A model generated the notes under the pieces. It made no database searches. It was given only the letters and a program-made list of their open reading frames with translations, and was not told the DNA's origin. A DNA stretch of 64,000 bases, taken from the NCBI RefSeq assembly GCF_026409565.1, contig NZ_CP112881.1, forward strand, positions 1,721,501-1,785,500, read 5' to 3'. Shown piece by piece: positions 1 through 8,309 of this stretch. The first letter of the stretch is position 1. Each line of letters begins with the position of its first letter. Both the position numbers and the translations under genes were made by a program. The DNA comes from Sneathiella aquimaris. Its GTDB lineage: Bacteria; Pseudomonadota; Alphaproteobacteria; Sneathiellales; Sneathiellaceae.

Positions 1-72
1 GGCGGGCGGAGCCAGTCGGTCAAGACTGTCTGCAATACGGGTTAATTGTGTCAGTAAGGCGTCGTTTGTCAT
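1..72 (-). CDS. N-terminal tip of a DUF815-type ATP-binding protein (partial)
   Basis: Only the first 24 codons are inside the window, starting at the ATG complement at 70-72 and running off the left edge. The visible start reads MTNDALLTQLTRIADSLDRL followed by APPA. That pattern (short helix with RIADSLDRLAPP) is how many alphaproteobacterial DUF815 AAA-type ATPases begin, and a DUF815 gene lies divergently upstream of yajC in many relatives. Both the short match and the neighbourhood argument are recall-based, so the family name is tentative. No ATPase motif is inside the window. Confidence 0.45.
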   Translation of the reverse strand, partial: MTNDALLTQLTRIADSLDRLAPPA

Positions 73-332
73 AAGTTCTGATTGAAAAGTTAATGAGGAG
101 TTCCAATCTATCCCATTAACTGAAAAAGCACAGTAAAAACTGTTTCGCTCTAAATCGGGCGGCTGTCTGGACATGAACAGTCTGGAATAGCGTCAGGAAA
201 TGAGGCAGGTGGGTATTTTGCTGCTTGCAATGAGGGGCAGGACTACTATAACAGTCGTTCAAATATTTTTGTGTATAGCCGCTGAAATCGGGCTATGCGA
301 GGCTATAAAAGTCGTTTTAGAGGGTCAAAATT
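73..332. other. Intergenic region between the DUF815-type gene and yajC
   Basis: This 260-base divergent intergenic region must hold promoters for both flanking genes. A GAGGG sequence about 10 bases before the yajC ATG serves as ribosome binding site. I see no convincing RNA gene, terminator or operator in it. Confidence 0.5.
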
Positions 333-674
333 ATGAACCAGGAATTAGCGCAGTTTTTGCCGTTGATCCTTATCGGTGTTGTATTCTACTTCTTGCTTAT
401 CCGTCCGCAGCAAAAGCGGGTGAAAGAACATAAAGCCATGGTAGAAGGCGTTCGCCGCGGTGACAATGTTGTCACTGCTGGAGGCATTATGGGTAAAGTA
501 ACGAAAGTTCGGGATGACAATGTCGTTCAGATCGAAGTTGCACCTGAAGTGCGGATCGATGTTGTAAAATCTACACTGTCAGAAATTCGCAGTAAATCTG
601 AGCCTGCCAATACAGCTGCTAAGCCGGCTGAAGAAAAAGAAGGCGGGTTTCTAGGGAAGCTGAAAAAGAAATAA
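333..674 (+). CDS. yajC: Preprotein translocase subunit YajC
   Basis: Small inner-membrane partner of SecDF in the Sec holotranslocon. The 113-residue length fits the family (about 110). One membrane segment lies near residues 8-24 and is followed by the hallmark cytoplasmic start IRPQQKRVKEH; the rest is a small soluble domain with the family pattern GDNVVTAGGIMGKV near residues 45-58, then a low-complexity Ala/Lys tail. It is followed by secD after 12 bases, so it opens a yajC-secD-secF operon. Identification is secure from motif, length and context. Confidence 0.97.
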   Translation: MNQELAQFLPLILIGVVFYFLLIRPQQKRVKEHKAMVEGVRRGDNVVTAGGIMGKVTKVRDDNVVQIEVAPEVRIDVVKSTLSEIRSKSEPANTAAKPAEEKEGGFLGKLKKK

Positions 675-686
675 CGGATATTTGCG

Positions 687-2267
687 ATGATTAGCTTCCC
701 CAAGTGGAAGACCGCCCTTGTTTTGCTTGTAAGCATTCTGGGGGTGGCCTATACGATTCCTAATTTTATCCCGGCCGAAAAGTTGGTGGACATGCCTGAA
801 TGGGCGCCGCGCCAACATATTAATCTGGGCTTGGATTTGCAGGGAGGCTCTCATCTGCTCATGCAGGTGGACACCGCAGACGTTAAAGAAAAAATGATGG
901 AGGGACTGGCGGATTCTGTTCGCGCCAACCTCCGCGGGACCGAACCAAAACTAGGTTTCAGAAACCTGACCGTGAAGAAGAACTCAGTTACGTTCAGTTT
1001 GCGAAATCCAGAAGACCGGGATTTGGTTCGGGAACGGCTGGCGTCCATCTCAAATTTGATGCCAAATGGTCAGCGTAGTCATTTGATCACCGTTGGCGAT
1101 GATGATGTTGTGACGCTAGAGCCTAGTGAGCAGGCCATTGCGGACCGTGTCAGTGCCGTTGTTACTCAATCTATTGAAATTGTCGGACGCCGGGTCAATG
1201 AAACGGGCATTAACGAGCCCACTATTCAGCGGCAAGGTAAGGATCGGATATTGGTCCAGCTTCCAGGTCTTGGTGATCCGCAACGGATCATCGATCTGCT
1301 GGGGCAAACGGCGCAAATGACATTCCATCTTGTGGATGTTTCTGCAAGTGCTGCGGTTGGCCGTCCGCCAGCGGGATCCAAACGTCTTCCTGCAATGGAA
1401 GCCGGTGAGCCGGACTATGTCATTAAGAACCGGGTTATGGTGTCTGGTGAAAATCTTGAAGATGCTCAGGCCACTTTTCAACAGGGACAACCCGTTGTCT
1501 CCATCCGTTTTAACGGTTTGGGCGGCAAGCAGTTCGGTAAAGTAACGTCTGAAAATGTTGGACGGCCTTTTGCCATTGTTCTGGATGGTAAAGTGATTAG
1601 CGCGCCTCGTATTAATGAGCCGATTTTAGGTGGCAGCGCGGTGATCAGTGGTGGCTTCAATATCCAGGGCGCTCAGGATTTGGCCCTGTTGTTACGGGCC
1701 GGTGCTTTGCCCGCTCCGTTGAAAGTGATCGAGCAACGTTCCGTTGGTCCAGACTTGGGTAAAGACTCTATCGAAGCTGGCAAAATTGCCGGTATTATCG
1801 GTATTGTTGGTGTTATCGTTTTCATGATCGTCACATACGGCTTTTTTGGACTTGTGGCCAACATTGCCCTGATCATGAATATGTTCCTGATCGGTGCTTC
1901 ATTGTCTGTATTGGGCGCAACACTGACGCTGCCGGGTATTGCAGGTATTATCCTGACCGTCGGTATGGCTGTGGATGCGAACGTTTTGATTTTTGAACGG
2001 ATTCGGGAAGAAATGAGAGTGGGTAAAACGCCACTCAATGCAATTGAATCCGGTTATCAGCGTGCCTTTACAACCATTGTGGATGCGAATGTGACAACGG
2101 GTATTGCTGCGGTTATCCTGTTTGTCATGGGATCCGGGCCGGTAAAAGGCTTTGCGGTGACTTTGGGGATCGGCATTATTTGTTCCATGTTTACAGCGAT
2201 ATTGCTGTCACGCATGGTTATTTCCCTTTGGGCGCAACGGACGCGTCCGAAGACATTGAGCATATAG
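687..2267 (+). CDS. secD: Protein translocase subunit SecD
   Basis: RND-superfamily membrane protein that uses the proton motive force to help late stages of Sec-dependent export. One membrane helix near residues 9-25 is followed by the D1 motif GLDLQGGSHLLM (about 48-59), a large periplasmic P1 region, and a C-terminal block of five membrane helices carrying the D4 motif GMAVDANVLIFERIREE at about residues 426-442. The 526-residue length is normal for alphaproteobacterial SecD. It sits between yajC and secF, with 12 bases to each gene, in one operon. Confidence 0.98.
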   Translation: MISFPKWKTALVLLVSILGVAYTIPNFIPAEKLVDMPEWAPRQHINLGLDLQGGSHLLMQVDTADVKEKMMEGLADSVRANLRGTEPKLGFRNLTVKKNSVTFSLRNPEDRDLVRERLASISNLMPNGQRSHLITVGDDDVVTLEPSEQAIADRVSAVVTQSIEIVGRRVNETGINEPTIQRQGKDRILVQLPGLGDPQRIIDLLGQTAQMTFHLVDVSASAAVGRPPAGSKRLPAMEAGEPDYVIKNRVMVSGENLEDAQATFQQGQPVVSIRFNGLGGKQFGKVTSENVGRPFAIVLDGKVISAPRINEPILGGSAVISGGFNIQGAQDLALLLRAGALPAPLKVIEQRSVGPDLGKDSIEAGKIAGIIGIVGVIVFMIVTYGFFGLVANIALIMNMFLIGASLSVLGATLTLPGIAGIILTVGMAVDANVLIFERIREEMRVGKTPLNAIESGYQRAFTTIVDANVTTGIAAVILFVMGSGPVKGFAVTLGIGIICSMFTAILLSRMVISLWAQRTRPKTLSI

Positions 2268-2279
2268 GGGAGAGATCGG

Positions 2280-3239
2280 ATGTATAAACTGAAACTTGTC
2301 CCTGCTGAAACAAAGCTGCCGTTTCTACAAGCGCGGTTCATTGCTTTCTTGGTGTCAGCGGCTCTTATCCTTGGCTCTGCCGGCATGTTCTTTGGTGTCG
2401 GGCTGAATAAGGGGATCGATTTTGAAGGCGGCATTATGATCGAGGTGGGGATGCCAGAGGCTCCTGATCTTGCAAAAATGCGGTCAAGTCTGGGCTCCCT
2501 CGGGCTTGGGCAGGTGTCCTTACAAACCTTTGGTGCGCCGGATGATATTCTGATACGCGTTCAGCGTCAGGAAGGGGATAGCGAAGCCCAGAAAAAAGCG
2601 GTTGAGTTGGTAAAAACCACCCTTGAAAAAGAAATATCAGATGAAATTTCTTACCGCCGTATTGAATTTGTCGGCCCGACAATTTCCGCCGAACTTGTCG
2701 AAACGGCGATCGAAGCTGTTTTGGTCGCGGTTGTCGCAATCCTGATTTATATCTGGCTCCGTTTTGAATGGCATTACTCTGTGGGTGCGATTGTCGCTCT
2801 GGTCCATGATGTGATCTTGACGATCGGTATGTTTGCTATCACGGGGATTGAATTTAATCTGGCATCGGTTGCTGCAATTCTCACAATTGTCGGGTATTCG
2901 ATCAACGATACCGTTGTGGTTTATGACCGCATTCGCGAGAATTTCCGTCGTTACAAAAAAATGGATGTAAAAGATCTTCTTAATCTGTCCATCAATGAAA
3001 CATTGTCGCGGACCGTCATGACGTCTTTAACGACATTACTTGCCTTGGGTGCCTTGTTTATTTTTGGCGGAGAAGTTATTCGAGGCTTCTCGACAGCGAT
3101 GATTTTTGGTGTCGTTGTTGGTACCTATTCATCTATTTTTGTAGCCGCTCCAATCCTTCTTCACATTGGTTTGACCCATCGCAGCGAAGAAGAAGATGGC
3201 TTTAAACCAAGCGATGACACGGCTGAAGCGGAGAGTTAA
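2280..3239 (+). CDS. secF: Protein translocase subunit SecF
   Basis: Partner of SecD in the SecDF complex of the inner membrane. It has an N-terminal helix, the motif GIDFEGGIMIEV just after it (about residues 43-54), a periplasmic domain, and a C-terminal membrane block with YSINDTVVVYDRIREN (about 205-220), the SecF equivalent of the SecD D4 motif. The start is supported by GGGGAGAG about 8 bases upstream. Length (319) is typical. A 32-base gap separates it from the next co-oriented gene. Confidence 0.98.
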   Translation: MYKLKLVPAETKLPFLQARFIAFLVSAALILGSAGMFFGVGLNKGIDFEGGIMIEVGMPEAPDLAKMRSSLGSLGLGQVSLQTFGAPDDILIRVQRQEGDSEAQKKAVELVKTTLEKEISDEISYRRIEFVGPTISAELVETAIEAVLVAVVAILIYIWLRFEWHYSVGAIVALVHDVILTIGMFAITGIEFNLASVAAILTIVGYSINDTVVVYDRIRENFRRYKKMDVKDLLNLSINETLSRTVMTSLTTLLALGALFIFGGEVIRGFSTAMIFGVVVGTYSSIFVAAPILLHIGLTHRSEEEDGFKPSDDTAEAES

Positions 3240-3271
3240 TTCTCCGCTTTTCCTAACCGCGGGAAACTATT

Positions 3272-3649
3272 ATGCAGGATATTTCAGGTCTTCCAAAAGA
3301 GGGGCAACAGCTTATTAACTCCTATGGAGAAGGCGGGTTTCGTGTTAGCGGCGTCCGTCATGAAGGATCTGTAATTGTTTTTCCAGATGAAACAGCCTCC
3401 TGGTCTGTCGCTGATCTTGGCGAATTGACTTTGGAAAGCCTGAACACCGTGATGCAAGCGGTCCCGCCAGTGGAAATTCTTCTGATCGGGTGCGGGGCCA
3501 GCATGGGTTTTATCGATGACAGTATTCGCCGGCCCTTGCGCGACAAAGGTATCACGATCGATAGTATGGACAGTGGCGCGGCTGCGCGGACCTATAACGT
3601 CCTTTTATTGGAAGGGCGACGGGTCGCGGCCGCTTTGATCGCTCAGTAA
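3272..3649 (+). CDS. Mth938-like domain protein (NDUFAF3 homologue)
   Basis: A 125-residue single-domain protein of the DUF498/Mth938 family. Recognisable family patterns are VIVFPDETASW near residues 29-39, a central LLIGCGASM near 70-78 and a C-terminal DSGAAARTYNVLLLEGRRVAAAL. Its human relative NDUFAF3 is an assembly factor of respiratory complex I; the bacterial role is inferred, not shown. Linkage to the secDF operon is a known feature of alphaproteobacterial homologues and fits membrane insertion or assembly. It is followed after 1 base by a small membrane-protein gene. Confidence 0.88.
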   Translation: MQDISGLPKEGQQLINSYGEGGFRVSGVRHEGSVIVFPDETASWSVADLGELTLESLNTVMQAVPPVEILLIGCGASMGFIDDSIRRPLRDKGITIDSMDSGAAARTYNVLLLEGRRVAAALIAQ

Positions 3650-3650
3650 G

Positions 3651-4022
3651 ATGAAAACGCAGGCGTTATTCACCGCGCCAAGTGCGGATGGTAACCGTTT
3701 TAGCCTTTTTTTTCTGTGCGCGGCTTATCTCTTTTTAATCCCTTATCTTCATAAGACTGTGATGTATGGGCTTCCTCTATTGGAACCCTATGCCTTGTTT
3801 CCACTGGCCAGTCCCGTTTCGTGGTTAAAGGGTTTTGATCTCGTTCGCTTCGAGCTTGTATCCGATTTGTTATTCATGAGTGGCTTTTTGTTTATTCTGG
3901 GATGCTGGTTTTTTGTCTTGAGAAAAATTCCAGAAAAGACGCTTCAACGCTTAACAATCTTCGTTGTGTCCGCAGGCGTTTATATATTTGCCGTTGCGAT
4001 GGCGCATGAATTTGGCCGCTAA
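3651..4022 (+). CDS. Small three-helix membrane protein of unknown function
   Basis: I do not recognise a family. The 123-residue product has about three hydrophobic helices: near residues 18-38 (FSLFFLCAAYLFLIPYL), 65-84 (LLFMSGFLFILGCWFFVL) and 99-116 (FVVSAGVYIFAVAM). It begins one base after the stop of the Mth938 gene and ends at a strong terminator, so it is the last gene of the yajC-secDF transcript. Translation is probably coupled to the gene before it. The context suggests a membrane-biogenesis role, which is inference only. Confidence 0.75.
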   Translation: MKTQALFTAPSADGNRFSLFFLCAAYLFLIPYLHKTVMYGLPLLEPYALFPLASPVSWLKGFDLVRFELVSDLLFMSGFLFILGCWFFVLRKIPEKTLQRLTIFVVSAGVYIFAVAMAHEFGR

Positions 4023-4030
4023 GTCATAAA

Positions 4031-4057
4031 AAAGGCACCGAATAAATCGGTGCCTTT
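4031..4057. terminator. Bidirectional intrinsic terminator between the secDF operon and sodB
   Basis: AAAGGCACCG and CGGTGCCTTT form a perfect 10-bp stem with a 7-base loop, flanked by A-tracts on the left and T-tracts on the right. It can therefore stop both the plus-strand yajC-secDF transcript and the minus-strand sodB transcript that ends at 4080. Confidence 0.93.
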
Positions 4058-4079
4058 TTCGTTTAAAGTGCGGATTGAG

Positions 4080-4673
4080 TTAGGCGTTTGCCAAATTCTC
4101 ATTCGCAAAGTCCCAGTTTACCAGGCTTTCCAGGAATGTCGCGATGTAATCTGGGCGGCGGTTCTGGAAATCAATATAGTAAGCATGCTCCCAGACGTCC
4201 ATTGTGATCAATGGAGTCGCGCCAGATGTCAGCGGGCATTCTGCATTTGGTGTTTTGGTCACTTTCAGCTTACCGCCGTCAAGGACCAGCCATGCCCAGC
4301 CACTACCGAACTGTGTTGCGCCAGCAGCTTTGAATTCTTCAACAAATTTGTCGTAAGAGCCAAAGTCTTCGTCGATCTTCGCTGCGATTGCACCGGTTGG
4401 TTTACCACCACCATTTGGCGCCATTGAGTGCCAATAGAATGTGTGGTTCCAGATCTGTGCGGCGTTGTTGAAAACACCAGCCTTAGAGGCATCACCAGCG
4501 GTTTCTTTCATCAGGTCTTCAAGAGACTTACTGTCATCACCATCCAGAAGATTATTCAGGTTTACAACATATGTGTTGTGATGTTTCCCATGGTGGAAGT
4601 TCAGAGTTTCTTCTGAAATATGGGGTGCCAATGCATCTTTTGCGTATGGTAGTTCAGGAAGTTCAAAAGCCAT
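4080..4673 (-). CDS. sodB: Superoxide dismutase, Fe-type
   Basis: Cytoplasmic enzyme converting superoxide to hydrogen peroxide and oxygen. The 197 residues cover the full Fe/Mn SOD fold. Metal ligands visible are His27 (LNFHHGKHHNTYV), His77 (QIWNHTFYW), and the Asp and His of MDVWEHAYYIDF. The FNNAAQIWNHTFYW and AGATQFGSGWAWLV stretches are characteristic of the iron-type subgroup. It is monocistronic by layout: a terminator lies downstream and the divergent gene at 4866 lies upstream. A small hairpin at 4695-4711 sits in its leader. Confidence 0.97.
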   Translation of the reverse strand: MAFELPELPYAKDALAPHISEETLNFHHGKHHNTYVVNLNNLLDGDDSKSLEDLMKETAGDASKAGVFNNAAQIWNHTFYWHSMAPNGGGKPTGAIAAKIDEDFGSYDKFVEEFKAAGATQFGSGWAWLVLDGGKLKVTKTPNAECPLTSGATPLITMDVWEHAYYIDFQNRRPDYIATFLESLVNWDFANENLANA

Positions 4674-4694
4674 AATAGTCCTCTAGCCTGTTAT

Positions 4695-4711
4695 GGAACG
4701 CGGGGCGTTCC
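4695..4711. other. Short hairpin in the sodB leader
   Basis: GGAACG and CGTTCC pair across a 5-base GC-rich loop, just upstream of the sodB ribosome binding site (AGAGGA in the minus-strand reading). It could be a leader structure or a protein-binding dyad. The role is unknown. Confidence 0.4.
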
Positions 4712-4865
4712 TTGTTATTAAGCCAACGAACAGTCAGTGTTGTGACCGCTCTATTCATACAGTCGTTTATATCGTAAAAATATCGGCAGAACATCCATTT
4801 TTTTTAATTATTCTAAACAGTTTCTGTTACATAGAGCACAGGCGATACAGAAAGGTGGACGAAAC

Positions 4866-5702
4866 GTGAAAAATGGCGAAGAACGATCCCATTTGGCAGA
4901 GGAAGCGCATCGATATGATTATGATCGATGGCTGACAACCCTTTTTGCGCCTGCGTCCATTCGCGAAACACTGTACGCTTTGATTGCCTTCAATATTGAA
5001 CTGTCGCGTATCCGGGAAACGGTCACCGAACCTTTGTTGGGAGACATTCGCCTGCAATGGTGGCGCGAAGCCCTTGCCGGACTTGAAGCCCACACACCCA
5101 AAACACATCCAGTGATAGAAGCACTGGACTTTGCCAATCGTCAGAAACCAATTGATTTCAAACTGATGCAGGACATGGTGGATATGCGCGCAAAAGACCT
5201 GGACCCAACACCCCTTAGTAGTGATGCAGATTTTATTGCTTATGCCGATGGGACAGGGGGGGCTTTGCATCGCCTGTTACTAGCAGCGAGCGATCTGGAT
5301 GTGACGGAGGCCGATGAAGAGGCGGCCGCGGCGGCAGGGCGTTCTTTTGCGATGACAGGTATCCTGCGGGCAATTCCGTTCCACTTTCAGCATGATCTTG
5401 TGCTCTTGCCAACAGACCGACTGGAAGAGCAGGGGGCGACACGAAATACGATCTTCCAACAGGAAAATCGGAGTAATTTTTTCAGTATTGTGAGAGAACT
5501 TGGGGAATTGTCGCTAGAAGAAAATCGGCGGGCTAAAAAGCTATCAAATAATGGCAGCAAGAACGGTGCTTTTGCACGTAAGATAAACGGAATTACCGGG
5601 CTTTATCTGACACGGTTGAAAAAAGCAGGGTATGATCCAGGCGATACAAAAATGCAGATAGGGGCTCCGCGCAAAATTCTGTCCCTGTTTCTAACCCGAT
5701 AA
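4866..5702 (+). CDS. Squalene/phytoene synthase-fold protein, NDUFAF6-like
   Basis: A 278-residue member of the squalene/phytoene synthase superfamily. The helix with FNIELSRIRETVTEPLLGDIRLQWWREAL (near residues 41-69) matches the pattern of the mitochondrial complex I assembly factor NDUFAF6 and its bacterial relatives. In true prenyl synthases both Asp-rich motifs are complete; here only YADGTGGAL-like remnants are seen, so catalysis is doubtful. The start is GTG at 4866, preceded by AAGGTGG. A complex I assembly role is inferred, strengthened by the NDUFAF3 homologue 1.2 kb away. Confidence 0.8.
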   Translation: MKNGEERSHLAEEAHRYDYDRWLTTLFAPASIRETLYALIAFNIELSRIRETVTEPLLGDIRLQWWREALAGLEAHTPKTHPVIEALDFANRQKPIDFKLMQDMVDMRAKDLDPTPLSSDADFIAYADGTGGALHRLLLAASDLDVTEADEEAAAAAGRSFAMTGILRAIPFHFQHDLVLLPTDRLEEQGATRNTIFQQENRSNFFSIVRELGELSLEENRRAKKLSNNGSKNGAFARKINGITGLYLTRLKKAGYDPGDTKMQIGAPRKILSLFLTR

Positions 5703-5724
5703 ATACGCGTAAATTGACGCCCGG

Positions 5725-6687
5725 TTAAACGTTACCCAGACGCCAGGACTGGCTTTGAATGAAATTCTGGGCCAGAAATCTGTAAGTTGCTTTCAGTTGA
5801 CGCTCGACCTCAGGGTCTTCTTCTGGTTGAAGATTTTTCCAGCCGTTAATCATATCATCCCAAATCATGAACCGTTGGTGCAGATCGTCACGGGTTTTCC
5901 GGATATGATCGATTGTCGGATCAAAGTTTTTCAAGATTGTCAGAACTTCACAGGTCTGTGCGTCGATTTGGTCGAAGCTTCTCTCAAAATTATTGATAAC
6001 CGGCTCAATCAGTGTATGGATCCGGGACAGATCTTCCATCATGCCACGGTCGCGCTTATACACGGTACGGAGCTTGTCGATATTGGTGCTGATCTTCTTA
6101 ATCTGGCTGTAATGGTCGCGCAGAGCTTCGATGAACGAGAGTTCACGAATAACGTCGTCTACTTTTTCAACCACATCGTCCTTGGTGATACCAAGCTTAT
6201 CTGCAATTTCCTTGAAAGCCTTTTGCACCTTGTCTTTTGTATGCGGGTCGTTTGCAATGCTTTCCAGTTCACCAATATTGGTGATGATTTCCTCGCTGCC
6301 TGCCAGCCATGAAATAAGCTGCATGGTGATACGGCCGCGGGCAATCTGTTTGTGAATTTCTTCAATGGACCAGGAGGCTGATCCATCCAGAATTTCCGTT
6401 GGAATGGAATCGTTTGGATGGATTTCTTTCACGAACTTCAAAGAGCTGCTGATGGTACCCAGAAGTTCCGCATCGGTGCTGTCCTTGTCAATTCCAAACT
6501 CCTGACAGATGGAGCGAACAGGGATCGCGCCTTTCATTTCACCAAGTTCAACAAAAAAAGCAGGTTCTTTGCTGTCATGGGTCAGCTTGAAGTAAGCCCC
6601 CTTAACACCAAAAATCTTGTGTTGAAACGCGAAATGAGTACTAGGGCTCAAGTCACTGTTCTCACTGGTTTTTTCTGCTTCCGACAT
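5725..6687 (-). CDS. Conserved-looking coiled-coil protein of unknown function
   Basis: I do not recognise the family. The 320-residue product has no signal peptide or membrane helix. Residues 20-100 look like a compact beta-rich domain (FGVKGAYFKLTHDSKEPAFFVELGEMKGAIPV), and residues about 150-290 are strongly charged and helical with heptad character (IEALRDHYSQIKKISTNIDKL, then IRKTRDDLHQRFMIWDDMI). It lies downstream of trmFO on the same strand after a 256-base gap, so it probably has its own promoter. A cytoplasmic scaffold or stress-response protein is possible but unsupported. Confidence 0.7.
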   Translation of the reverse strand: MSEAEKTSENSDLSPSTHFAFQHKIFGVKGAYFKLTHDSKEPAFFVELGEMKGAIPVRSICQEFGIDKDSTDAELLGTISSSLKFVKEIHPNDSIPTEILDGSASWSIEEIHKQIARGRITMQLISWLAGSEEIITNIGELESIANDPHTKDKVQKAFKEIADKLGITKDDVVEKVDDVIRELSFIEALRDHYSQIKKISTNIDKLRTVYKRDRGMMEDLSRIHTLIEPVINNFERSFDQIDAQTCEVLTILKNFDPTIDHIRKTRDDLHQRFMIWDDMINGWKNLQPEEDPEVERQLKATYRFLAQNFIQSQSWRLGNV

Positions 6688-6943
6688 AGGTGCGTCAGTA
6701 TCCCTTGATAAACGTGGTCATAAGAACCAATTCTGGAAAACGGTATCCTGAATGTTCTCAGACTAACCAGACATCGTATATAAAAGGTTACCAAAACCAC
6801 TTTTTAAGCACTAATTTATTCAAACTTTTAGTGTTTAAGTTGATGGCAACAGTTGGAACGTCCGGTTCTTGAACAGTCATCATTATACCGTTTTTCCCGT
6901 TATCAAGCACCTGCAATATTTCAGTTGCGTTGTATTCTGATGG

Positions 6944-8284
6944 TTATGCAGAAAGGGTTTCTTTCCATTCTTCAAAATCAGCTGTCGCTCGCTTCGTATA
7001 GGCCTGTTTACGCTCTTTCTTTTTGACCCGCACTTCAAGGGGCGGGAAAAGACCGAAATTGACGTTCATAGGCTGGAAGGTGCTGGCTTCAGCATCACCC
7101 GTAATATGTGACATCAGGGCGCCAAAAGCAGTTGTTTGTGGTGGGATCGTGAATGTTTCATTCCGTATCTCCGCCGCAATAAACCGCCCGGCCATCAGGC
7201 CAACCGCTGTGCTTTCGACATATCCTTCAACACCGGTTACCTGACCGGCAAACCGAAGGCGCGGAACTGATTTGAGGCGCAGCTGGCGATCCAGAACGAC
7301 CGGGCTATTGATAAAAGTATTTCGGTGCAAGCCGCCAAGGCGCGCAAATTCCGCGTTCTCAAGGCCAGGAATTTTTTGGAAGATCCGGACCTGTTCCGCA
7401 TATTTCAGTTTAGTCTGAAAACCGACAATATTGTATATGGTCCCCAGTTTGTTGTCCTGACGCAACTGGACAATGCCATAGGGTTTGACGGTTGGATTGT
7501 TGGGATCTGTCAGGCCCACAGGTTTCATTGGACCATAGCGTAGAGTTTCCGGGCCCCGTTCCGCCATGACTTCAATCGGCAGGCAGCCATCAAAATAGGG
7601 TGTATCTTTTTCCCATTCTTTGAACTCGGTTTTTCCGCCTTCGTTCAGGTCATTGATGAATTCGTAATACTGCTCTTTCGTCAAAGGGCAGTTGATATAG
7701 TCGGTTCCTTCGCCTTTATCATAGCGGGACTGGAACCAGGCAATATCAAAATTGATGCTATCTTTGTAAATAATGGGCGCAATGGCATCAAAGAAAGAAA
7801 GGGCATCTGCGCCCGTTGCTTCATGCACGGCCGCCGCCAGATCCGGTGAGGTTAGCGGACCCGTTGCAATCAGGGTGCTGCCCCATTCTTCCGGGGGCAG
7901 GCCTTTTACTTCTTCGCGGGAAATTGTGACAAGCGGGTGGTTTTCCAGTTTGTTCTGGACGTAATTGGAAAATTCCACACGATCAACAGCGAGGGCTCCC
8001 CCTGCGGGCACTTTATTGGCATCTGCACTTTCCATAATGAGCGAACCAAGTTCACGCATTTCTTTGTGCAAAAGGCCGACCGCATTATTTTCAGCATCGT
8101 CCGAGCGAAACGAGTTGGAGCAGACAAGTTCGGCCAAACCATCGGATAAATGGGCATCGGTTCCGCGAACAGGACGCATTTCATGCAGGATAACCGGAAT
8201 GCCCTGACGGACCAGTTGCCAGGTTGCTTCTGAGCCAGCCAGGCCGCCACCTACCACATGAACGGGTTTGATCTCTTCTGTCAT
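6944..8284 (-). CDS. trmFO: FAD/folate-dependent tRNA (uracil-54) methyltransferase TrmFO
   Basis: Makes 5-methyluridine at position 54 of tRNA using methylenetetrahydrofolate and FADH2. The dinucleotide-binding motif [11 protein letters not shown] lies at residues 10-20. The two conserved cysteines are Cys55 ([11 protein letters not shown]) and Cys234 ([14 protein letters not shown]), matching the catalytic and FAD-contact cysteines of the family. Length 446 is typical. It begins 25 bases after the uvrA stop and is probably cotranscribed with uvrA. Confidence 0.97.
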   Translation of the reverse strand: MTEEIKPVHVVGGGLAGSEATWQLVRQGIPVILHEMRPVRGTDAHLSDGLAELVCSNSFRSDDAENNAVGLLHKEMRELGSLIMESADANKVPAGGALAVDRVEFSNYVQNKLENHPLVTISREEVKGLPPEEWGSTLIATGPLTSPDLAAAVHEATGADALSFFDAIAPIIYKDSINFDIAWFQSRYDKGEGTDYINCPLTKEQYYEFINDLNEGGKTEFKEWEKDTPYFDGCLPIEVMAERGPETLRYGPMKPVGLTDPNNPTVKPYGIVQLRQDNKLGTIYNIVGFQTKLKYAEQVRIFQKIPGLENAEFARLGGLHRNTFINSPVVLDRQLRLKSVPRLRFAGQVTGVEGYVESTAVGLMAGRFIAAEIRNETFTIPPQTTAFGALMSHITGDAEASTFQPMNVNFGLFPPLEVRVKKKERKQAYTKRATADFEEWKETLSA

Positions 8285-8309
8285 ATTTACTCTTTTCGCC
8301 GAAAGTGGA

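Noticed and set aside
200-433. Plus-strand frame overlapping the yajC start
   Set aside because: It overlaps yajC in another frame, lacks a ribosome binding site and has no recognisable features.
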